Under the pieces are notes generated by a model. The model had not been told where the DNA came from. It searched no databases and was given only the letters and a program-made list of their open reading frames with translations. A stretch of DNA of 40,302 nucleotides from Coptodactyla brooksi (Eukaryota > Arthropoda > Insecta > Coleoptera > Scarabaeidae): the NCBI GenBank assembly GCA_033557675.1, contig JAWQRM010000022.1:1-40302 (forward strand), given 5' to 3'. Shown piece by piece: positions 31,678 through 40,302 of the stretch. The translations under genes and the position numbers were made by a program. Numbering within the stretch: the first letter of the stretch is position 1; each line of letters begins with the position of its first letter.

Positions 31678-32095
31678 CACTACTTTATTATTAAAGAAAT
31701 ACGGTAAACTTAATTAGGATAATACATGTTTGTTCTTATGACAAATTTGTCAGCTGCGTGACAATTTTTTGGCATTTCTAGATTACAGAAATCTGTTAAG
31801 ATGATTTCAAAACTTGTTAAATTACAAAGGGATTTTCTATATATTTCATTAGTTTTATTTAATGTTTGCAGTTATCTTCGTTTATCCAAAGCTAAATTTA
31901 TTATTCAGATTATTCAGCCTTTTAGATTGCATATTAATGATTCTTAAATTTGGTATTCTCCTGCCGTACAAATGACTTACCTCCTAAGGTAGCTGCAGCA
32001 GGAATGTGGTGGGAGGCATGTGAAACACCTGTTAGTCAACTATAAAAAATGCAGGTTAGTGGTGAGATCAGCTTTAATTGAGCCAATATTCAATC
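31678..32095. promoter_or_regulatory. Rab33-Traf6 divergent intergenic region
   Basis: The two start codons are 418 bp apart on opposite strands, so this must hold both 5' untranslated regions and promoters, possibly shared. A TATAAAAAA box-like run lies at 32041-32049, 55 bp upstream of the Traf6 ATG, and could place Traf6 transcription start near 32070. No clear Rab33 core element seen. Confidence 0.45.
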
Positions 32096-34357
32096 ATGGC
32101 CGAGAATACAGTAAAAAATGAATTGCTTGCACAGGAAAGCTCAATTACGGATAGCATAGCAGCTCCCGAGGCCAGGTTCGAGTGTCCAATTTGTTTGAAC
32201 TGGCTGAGGGATCCAGTGCTTACTTCTTGTGGTCACAGGTTTTGCAGAAAATGCATACAGCCTTGGTTGGAGTAGGTATTTTGTAGTACTTTAGAGTAAC
32301 GGTAATAAGTTTCGTTTTTTGATACAAGAAGAGAAAATCCAACTTGTCCAGTTGATAACATGAAGTTGAAAAAAGATCAAGATATCTTTCCAGATAATTT
32401 TACAAGAAGGGAGATATCGCAACATAGAACTAAATGTCCGAACATTGTTAGGGGCTGTTATGAAGAATTGTCGCCTTTGGATGTCGAAACGCATTTAATA
32501 ATTTGTAAATTTAACCCACCTCAATTGCCAGATAACGAGAAGTTAAGATGTTTATTTGTCGATTGTGGTTGTGAAGAAAAGTTTGAGGACGAGCCTGAAA
32601 GACATAAACATCTTGAGAAAGATATGCAAAGGCATTTAGCGGTAAGTTACGCTTTCTCTTAATGTTAATGCTCCTTACTCCTTACTTTTACTTTTAGTTG
32701 ATGTCTCAAACATTAAGCAAAATGGTAATAAGTAGTGCATCAACAAATTCCGCTTCTGCAATTGCACAGCAAGCAAATTTCTGGGACCCACCACCAAAAA
32801 GCGAACAAAATTCTAATTTTACTTCAAACGAAACTGTGGATACCCTGCTAAAATCTTTGTACGAGAAAATTGTAATTTTGGAGCAAAAAACCAGAGAACA
32901 GGATATTATCATCTCGAATATGTCCAATCAGATAGCTGCAACAAATTTGGCAATGTCCAAATTCGCATTGAGACACTGCAACGGTTGTTACTTGTGGTAT
33001 ATCAATGACATAAAGAATAAGATTAACACAATGAGGAATAGTCCACATACAATGTTTTATAGTCCAGGCTTTTATTCTTCACCAAATGGGTATAAGTAAG
33101 TATTGTTATTTATATGCTCTACTGGCTTACCAACATTGACATTAATTACAATTTTTACATTTACTAAGTATATATCTACTTATCAAGCTCCTTTTCTGAA
33201 TTTGCTAAAGTGCTTAAAGAAGAACAAAGTTCTCTTGTAAGTAACTGGCACAAAATATGTTAAATCCACTCTCTTATTCACTAACTTAGTGGATATTAAA
33301 AGAAGTGAGAGTGAAAGTAATATAGTGATTATTTTAAGGTTGATTTAAGAAATTAAAAAAAATAGGTTTAGAAAATTTTTAGAAAAAATTTAGATAAGAA
33401 GGTATTGTCAGTTACCTTAGAAAATTCATTCTTCACTTTTAGAATAGTTACTAAAAATGTTACAAGTTTAGATTATCAAAAACCTAAGGTGCACATGGAA
33501 GGTTTTCAACATATAGTACAGATTTATATACAGATATTGTTTTAATTGATACAGTGATGTAAGACCTACAGTGCTTACACATAGAGAGATGGACACACAG
33601 ACTAACTTGTGAATAGTTATTGCTTAGTCCAACTAAACAATTCTTAGTTGGACTAAGAATTGCTTATAGTTCCTCAAGATATTTAAAAACTTCAACTCAA
33701 ATTTTATTTTCTCTGTACCTTATGGTTAAGAGAAAGTAATGAAAATAGAACAGAAACTACTTGAAATATTCTATACAATAAGCTTTTTGTTTTTTGTGCA
33801 ATGGTTGAGAATTAATGAATCTGTGGGAGAATACATTTTATAATAGTTCTCATCAAGTTCCATTTAATAAATTGAAAATTGTTTATTGAAGGTTGAAAAT
33901 CTGTCTCCTGTTGGTAAGCCAGTAGAACTTCATTTTTAAGCGTGAATTATTGAAAAAGTAAAACTTATCTTTAGGTTGTGTGTAAGATTCAATTTGTCGG
34001 CAAGAAACAATAGCTGCATAGCCGTTTTGGTTCATATGATGAGGACTGAGCACGATAACGCGTTAGATTGGCCATTTAGTGGCAGGATAACTGTATCGAT
34101 TATACACCCAAAGTACAAATAATGACTTGGTTCGCACAAAGTAATTTATTTAATATCAATGTTTTAGTAAACCATGTAAAAATATAAAAGAAACTATGAT
34201 GACGCGGCCAGAATTAGACGCTTTCAAGCAACCAATTCAAGATCTAAACACTAAAGGATTCGGATACACAGAATTCGCATCTCTGGAAGAAATAATAGAA
34301 CAAGGATTCATCGACGGAAATCAGTTGTTAATTAAGGTCCAGGTCCAGCCAGTTTAG
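32096..34357 (+). CDS. Traf6: TRAF6-like E3 ubiquitin ligase, complete, five exons
   Basis: TRAF6 is a RING E3 ligase adaptor acting in Toll/IMD-type NF-kB and JNK signalling. Exons: 32096-32271, 32329-32641, 32698-33095, 33975-34112 and 34168-34357. All borders are GT..AG, phases close, and the product is 404 residues. The RING (Cys30, 33, 45, His47, Cys50, 53, 65, Asp68) has the TRAF6-type aspartate as last ligand. TRAF-type zinc fingers follow (about 80-163), then a coiled coil (about 205-250), and then the MATH domain from LRHCNGCYLWYINDI through LVHMMRTEHDNALDWPFSG, ETMMTRPELDAFKQP and GFGYTEFASLEEI. The ATG at 32096 is the first in frame. It seems to have fewer zinc fingers than vertebrate TRAF6, as usual in insects. 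Without splicing at 33095, exon 3 reads into a stop within two codons. Confidence 0.92.
33623..33657. repeat. 14-bp inverted repeat in Traf6 intron 3
   Basis: CTTAGTCCAACTAA and its exact complement are separated by 7 nt within the 879-bp third intron (33096-33974), which otherwise shows nothing recognisable. Confidence 0.85.
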
Positions 34358-34369
34358 GTTTAACATTTA

Positions 34370-34375
34370 AATAAA
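34370..34375 (+). terminator. Traf6 polyadenylation signal
   Basis: AATAAA begins 13 nt after the Traf6 stop codon. A second AATAAA lies near 34426. Use of the first would give a very short 3' untranslated region. Confidence 0.55.
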
Positions 34376-35379
34376 CGTACTGTTTTCATTTGTAAATAAT
34401 AGTCATTTATTATTTCCATTTTAATTAAATAAACTTTGGCAGTTAACCCATAAAAAGAATAGAATAACATATACCTACAGTATAATTAATAAGTATAAGA
34501 GAATCGGTTAATAATTAAAACGTAAACAAAAAGGAACCGAGATATATATCTTAACGAGAGTATCACATGTGTGTAGCACTAATGAAAGTGTTAATAAAAA
34601 AAGTATGATTTAAAGGAATGTCCTATTATGGTAAAACTGAACAGTTTCTTTTTGGAAGATTCAACATTATTGGTTAACTGATTAACTTCTTACATTGGTA
34701 CGTTTTTGAATTATTAAATGAGAGAAAAAACAAAAATGGAGTAACTGCCAGAAAAGATTGAAAACAGAAAAAGGAAACAGGTTATTCATCGATATGCGTT
34801 TGATAATTAGAGAGCAGGGGCAGCCCTAACGATTAGGTTCTGCGAAAAGACATCGAACACTGAGATAATTATTGCTAACACTCATACAATAAAACGTACT
34901 ATAAAAATCACAAACACAACTGACATTATAATATCGATTTTATAATCTATTAAAGAAAAACATGTTACGTCTCTTCCTATAAACTTAAAAATGAATTTCT
35001 TTTTTTTTTGAGATTAATTTGAGATACATTTATACTTATCAACTATTAATTATATTAATTTACTTTTGTGTTAATATTAAAATACATATAATGATATATC
35101 ACAACGGCGAATAAGCATACACTTACTAATTAGTTAATATACTCATTACTGTGAGGTGATTTGAATCTTATTTACACAGATTAATATTACAAAAAATATA
35201 AAAGTCAGTAATATGTATATAAATTGTTAAAAAAGAAAATGAAACGGTATGTATATATATATAGAAATAAAATATACTTTGCGCATAAATATAATTTACT
35301 ACTTTAAATAACATATATAAAAATATAAATAATGACTGATTCTTATTATTTTTTGCCTTTCTTTTCTTTTTGTTCTGCG
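34376..35379. other. convergent intergenic region between Traf6 and Sbf
   Basis: About 1 kb of AT-rich sequence between two convergent genes, with no coding signal. It probably contains longer 3' untranslated regions of one or both. Confidence 0.5.
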
Positions 35380-35385
35380 TTTATT
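35380..35385 (-). terminator. Sbf polyadenylation signal
   Basis: The minus strand reads AATAAA about 74 nt after the Sbf stop codon, a plausible cleavage signal. Confidence 0.5.
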
Positions 35386-35458
35386 GTCTATAAACAACTC
35401 AAAAATTATACGTGACTATACAAACTTTGGATAAAAACGGGCAATAAATATTTCTGTT

Positions 35459-38400
35459 TCACTGAAGACAAGCTTGGAGTTTCTCAATCCATTCTTGGGC
35501 TGTCGTAGCGTCCACTGCGCAGAAATTATATGTTCGTCTACTTGTGCGCAACTAAAACAAAATGAATAAAATAAAATTTCAAAATGCCAGGATGTCCAAA
35601 TTCGCAGGTATGAAAGCCTGTGGCCAATCCTTTGCAGAGCGAGGTTACGAACTGTCTCAAGCATTAAAATCGACACTACTTACATCAAAGAAAGATTTGT
35701 CGTCAGTTTTCTTAGGAGCACCTGGTGTTGCTTGCGCTGACATTACTGACATAACTTCAGCCAGATCTAAGAATATTTGAAAACGTAGTATTAGAAGAGC
35801 AAAGAGACATGTTATGGAGAAATATTCAGCTTTACCTATATATCCTTTGCAGTGTGAATCTACCATAGTATCGTAATACCTCAGCTGATGTTTGATGGTA
35901 TCCAAAACAAACCATCTCTGCTTCCATCCCTTGAGTAACGCCCCTCGTTTGTAAAGGAAGCCTTCATGTGTCCTATTTTCGGCTACATTCGAAGAAAACT
36001 GTTCGTAGAAGTGTTGGCTGGATGTTTGCCTGGCACTTCCCGAACTTACAGATCCATTGTCACCTCCGCTAACCGATATTGTGGTGTTAATCGCACTGTC
36101 GGTTACCGATTTGTACTTTGTGCAGTTTTTAGGAACCCTTTCTATACATTTTTCGTGGCAACTGTACCCGCAGTCAACACATCTCATTCCAGTCTAAAAA
36201 TTTTAATAAAAGAAACAACGAAAACTAAAGAATCTTGTATATTATTATTGTTCATACTTTAACTGGGCCCCACAAGACACTGGAACAGTAATCACAATAA
36301 GTAGGCGTCGTATAATTGTATCTATCAAATCTGTGCGGGTGCGAGTAGACCAACGCTGCTTCTGCTGCGCCCACCATTTTTCCTCGCATGAGTATTTCCA
36401 AGGTTGACCGTTTGTGAACGAGACGTCCGTGAGATCTTACTAAAGCAGTACTGAACGATGCGTGTCTCTGCGATAAAAAATATGGGTTTTGTTTTTTTTT
36501 TGGAGGCTGATTTCTCTCATATGCATGCATTATCTTTTAATTTGAAGTGACAATCTCAGTGTCGAAAGATAAACCTTCAAAGAAGAAATTATAATCCATT
36601 TTCAAACGTTCTGTTCTCACTGGCCCGTAAAAGGCATGTGGATATTTTGAAAGAAAAATTATAAGTATATTAACAATAATAATCTATTTCAATTCTCTAA
36701 AAAAAGTAATACAAGTAAACAATTTCCAAATCTGTTATGTAATATAACTCATTGTCAATTTCACGATAATCAAAATAATTCAATTCAGAGTTTGACTAAG
36801 AATTTATTACTAGCCTTTTACTTACTTCCATATAATCCAAGGAAGGCTACATGATAATTTCCTCTAGTAATTAATGTGATGAAATTGTACAGCTTATATT
36901 GTAGACATTAATAATAAATAGTTTCATAAAAAAAATGGTAAAGATAAAAATACTTACTGTCAGAGAATCTGAACTCGGGACTTCCAATTTTTCCCATAAC
37001 ATCTTCCACTTTTGGGGTAAGTGACCCATTTCCGTTTCTAACTTGTGTATTTCTTCCAGCAAATGAGTGAAAGCATCAGGTACATTTTTGTTGACATTAT
37101 CGTAACTAAAAAATAATATTGCCAGATGAACTCCACCCAAAAGGAAATGAAAATAAGTTACCCTATGGTTACTATTTTCCTCATCGATTTATTGTTAATT
37201 CCCTCTGCAGCTTCAATCTCTTCCTCCTGTTGCGTATCCATTTGTATAATTTCCGGATCGTAATTAGGTCCATGGGAGAGTTCCTCGTCAAGATAATACT
37301 GCCACAGCTCCAAGCAAGCTAAGTGAGATTGCGGCCTCAGTATGGGGTGTTCAAAGTCTGGAGTATACATAAAATTGAAAAATATCGGACTTCTCGCATG
37401 TTGCTTTTCGATGTAATCAAAAACGCTTTGGCCCAAATTGGTCCCTAACGAAATTCCAGCAATTCTGCCGCCTGGATAAACATTTTCGTCATCCGAACAA
37501 GTGTCCACACTTTTATGATGTGAAGTTAGCGATCCCCTTTTGTCTTCGACTGCCGCAACCCCGCACTCAACCCTCTCCAACTCGCAGTCAAATAGGAACG
37601 TCCGAAATCGACACGATACTGAATGGTAAGCCAGAAAACGCAAATAGTAGTCGTTGAATTCAAATGCCATAGGAAATTGTCTTTGGATCTAGAAAAAAAT
37701 TGCATAAAGTGTGTGAAAAACTAAACTTTGTTACGTTATAATTATAAGATCCCTACTAAAACTAAAATTTAATTTAATCGATTCTATAGAAAAGTATAAT
37801 CCTAAATTAAGTTATAATCAAACAAAATAATTTTTTAACCTATGAAAAAGTAGGAAATCAATAAAATGTTGGATTAACTACTTATTATTATTATTATCTA
37901 ATTATTAAATAATAATAACTAAGTTTTTTTTTGAAATCCAAAACATACATGAATATTAGGGTATAGTCTTATTATTATATTACTACAATTATATTTACCT
38001 GATGAATGACATCCAAGAACTGAAGAAATGTGGGGGCAAATCCACTGGCCTGAGAATTGGCATTTAAATTGGATCTGTGACTAAATCTGTGTCCGAAACC
38101 TATCCATTCCTTTTCAACCAAAACCCTAAACCCATCTAATGTACGGTAGTACGGATCCAAGCACAGTTGGGCCACCGACGCGACTTGGGCTGTCACATCC
38201 CAACCGTCCTCGAGACAAATTGCTACGCTGGAACCTTGTAGATCTAGTAAATCTATGACGGCACCCGAAAGTTGCATTATATTCTGCAGCTGTTGCAACC
38301 ATTCAGAGTTTTCTATCAATCTAAAATGATTTCAAATATGAAAATTTGTCCTTAATGATCACTATTGGTAATTTAATTACTGATAAATTAATGAAGTTTT

Positions 38401-40111
38401 ATAGAAAGTCATTCTAAATCACTGCGACTAGATATGGGAGACATAAGCAGCTTTGTGTATTAAATATAGGACTGGTTAATCCATAGTTTGTATTATTTAC
38501 CTATAGAAACTTTGTTCTGGTTCCACAGTTGTTGAACTAGGTATGCAGGCGCGCATCAGCTTCTTAAAAGCAGCCTTTGTGTGTCTCACATCGTAGTACT
38601 CTACAGGTATAAAGTCTGTCATGGAATTTCCTTCGATCTTAGCTCCTTTCATCTGCGCTTTCTCTCCTAGAACGTATAGGGCAGCTTTTTGCAGCGTATG
38701 AACGCTTGCAGTTGCATCTATATCGGTCGAGTGCCTTATATTGCTTCTTTGCTGTTGTGCGTTATTCAGCGATGCTTGGGAACTTTGTCTTCTGTCCTTT
38801 AAGGAGCTCCTACCGAAAGTTTTGGGTCCTTTCCCACCACTGGACCTGGGAAATACCCTGTAGAAGTAAACAAACATCATTTAAAGATCCGAATTTTACA
38901 AGAAATAATATAGTTAAAATTTTCCATACCCTAGTGTTCCCATTGCTTTATTAAAGGGATTCGGTCGCCTTCCCATTTCAGGAGTTAATGTTCCTCCTGT
39001 CAAGGGATCTTCAGCAGCCAACAACAAAGAATCGATGCTTAAACTGCTATCAGAAAGTGCCCAGTCCGCTCCTTGTCGCAAAGCGAAAAGGGGTGTCGCT
39101 GACACCAAGGCATTAATGTACTTTTCTTGTTCGCACGAAGACGTGGTGTCCGTTGAAGCTGTCGTTGTCGGATGACTTTTCAGCATTCCCATAACACTTT
39201 TCCCATGATAGCCGGCCCCGCGTAACAACAGCGCTTTCGTTCGCGGATGTCTCCAGGTTATCGTTGGAATCCTCCCCTGTCTATAACATCTACAAAACTT
39301 CCTGATGCTCTCATCTGGAACTGGGGATGGTACGATAATCAATGCCGGGTAACTCCTGCACATCATATAAATCGAATTTACTGTTGTTAATCTGAATTGT
39401 TCGTTCGTGTGCTTGGAAGATGGTGAAGTGCTCGTGGTGCACAGACTCAAACGTTGCCAGTCCCTGACGTAACTTCTTTCTACTAATCGTTCTAAAGTTT
39501 TCGAGTCAGTTGTTGCCGGTATGATTGAAGTTGACGCCGGTCCAGATTCGTAGTCGTCAACAGATAAATCGTCGTCGTGGTTATAATCATCGGGGATTGG
39601 TAAACTCATCCTTCCTGGAGATGTCATGTACTTTGAATTATTGTTAACATTCATGTTGGGAAGAACATATTTCTGCCTTTTTGATGTTGGTTTCTGTTTA
39701 AACCCGGCTTTTCTTGCAGTTTTTAAAAGCGTTTTCTTTGCAAAACCCCTACAAGAGAAGACATGTAGTAAAATATGTTCTTTTCTAAATCAAATACCTA
39801 CTTTAGCGTGGCATTTTTCTCCTTGTTTTTATGTAGAGGTGTTTGGGTTACGACAATTTGTCCAGTAAAAGCAAAGTGATGGAAAACGTCTGGTGGGTGC
39901 CTAATTTTGTGAGTTAATTTCCTAAAAGTGTCAATGTTCTCTGGCGTGACCTCGTCATCAAAAGCCAGTTTCATCAGTTGAAATGTGCAAGACCTCAACT
40001 GTAAACCTTCCTGAAGCCACTGGTTGAGATGGCTGAGATACTGTTCACCAACTTTCTTTTCTTTTGTCAAAGATGTGACGGGGAACGATCTGACAACAAT
40101 CTGTTCACAAG
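35459..40111 (-). CDS. Sbf: SET-binding factor (MTMR5/MTMR13 family), ten 3' exons, N-terminus outside window
   Basis: Sbf is a myotubularin-family pseudophosphatase with a DENN domain, linking phosphoinositides to Rab activation on endosomes. Exons in coding order: 40111-39802, 39748-38930, 38857-38501, 38320-37999, 37688-37162, 37105-36958, 36467-36258, 36193-35836, 35766-35684, 35551-35459. All are GT..AG with matching phases, giving the last about 1,074 residues. In order: end of the PH-GRAM region, myotubularin-like domain (RSYVRDWQRLSL; RQGRIPTITWRHP), dead active site, KEWIGFGHRFSHR, coiled coil (LLEEIHKLETEM), a C1 zinc domain (HRFDRYNYTTPTYCDYCSS...CHEKCIERVPKNC) and a C-terminal PH domain (HEGFLYKRGALLKGWKQRWFVLD to QEWIEKLQACLQ). 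The active-site loop is CLEDGWDVT where active enzymes have HCSDGWDRT, so catalytic Cys and Arg are Leu and Val. DENN exons lie beyond 40302. Confidence 0.93.
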
Positions 40112-40302
40112 CTACACGAATAGAAACAATTCATTATTACAAATTATTATATTTGCGATATTTAAAAAATGTCTTAAAGAAAGTTTACAACCTTTCAAAT
40201 TTCATACATACAGTATTGGAAAAAAGTAGAGCAACTTTTAATTTTTGTAAATTAAATTTTAAATTAATGCTTTTCCTTAGGCTTTATATTACTGTGGTGG
40301 TC
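40112..40302 (-). other. Sbf upstream intron (partial)
   Basis: It begins with a CTATTCGTGTAG acceptor for the 40111 exon. The rest is intronic sequence and the next upstream exon is outside the window. Confidence 0.6.

Noticed and set aside
38706..38954. Plus-strand frames opposite Sbf exons, and similar ones at 35562, 35966, 37119, 39626 and 40029
   Set aside because: Complement shadows of exons and introns whose minus-strand reading is clearly the conserved protein.
1..40302. CRISPR arrays or bacterial operons
   Set aside because: No regularly spaced direct repeats. Introns, metazoan proteins and eukaryotic transposons rule out a prokaryotic origin.

Overview
The window is eukaryotic and almost certainly from an insect. 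It is AT-rich, its protein-coding genes carry short introns with GT..AG borders, and it contains orthologues of metazoan Rab33, TRAF6 and the myotubularin-family protein Sbf/MTMR5-13. A beetle-like holometabolous genome is my best guess, from protein resemblance and transposon repertoire only.

Layout. Positions 1-31,000 are a transposon-dominated gene desert with no intact host gene that I can recognise. It holds tRNA-derived SINE-like copies, scattered non-LTR retrotransposon pieces, mariner-like and pogo-like transposase wrecks, a miniature TTAA-flanked element, a Penelope-like GIY-YIG fragment and two hammerhead-ribozyme-like motifs. Its centrepiece is a 6,592-bp DNA transposon at 6930-13521. 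It has perfect 13-bp terminal inverted repeats beginning CACTC, a TA target duplication, repeat-rich subterminal zones and two adjacent decayed genes. It sits inside the RNase H-end region of a minus-strand non-LTR retrotransposon whose reading frame resumes exactly on the other side. The second gene has the layout of a CACTA/Tnp2 transposase (N-terminal zinc fingers, D, D, CxxC, H, E), so I assign this otherwise orphan two-gene family to the CACTA/Mirage/Chapaev group.

Positions 31,157-40,302 are gene-dense. Rab33 (minus, 3' exon missing) and Traf6 (plus, complete, five exons, 404 residues) are divergent across about 420 bp. Traf6 and Sbf (minus, ten 3'-terminal exons, about 1,074 C-terminal residues) converge with about 1.1 kb between their stops. 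All three gene models were built by hand, and every exon junction keeps reading phase. The three genes act in different processes: Golgi/autophagy trafficking, innate immune and JNK/NF-kB signalling, and phosphoinositide/Rab-linked endosomal regulation. I see no operon-like logic beyond a possible shared Rab33/Traf6 promoter.

A pattern cutting across features is the abundance of near-perfect, short-loop inverted repeats (arms 11-30 bp, loops mostly 0-16 nt). Several lie inside recognisable transposon coding sequence, where one arm interrupts the frame. They look like snap-back template-switch scars.
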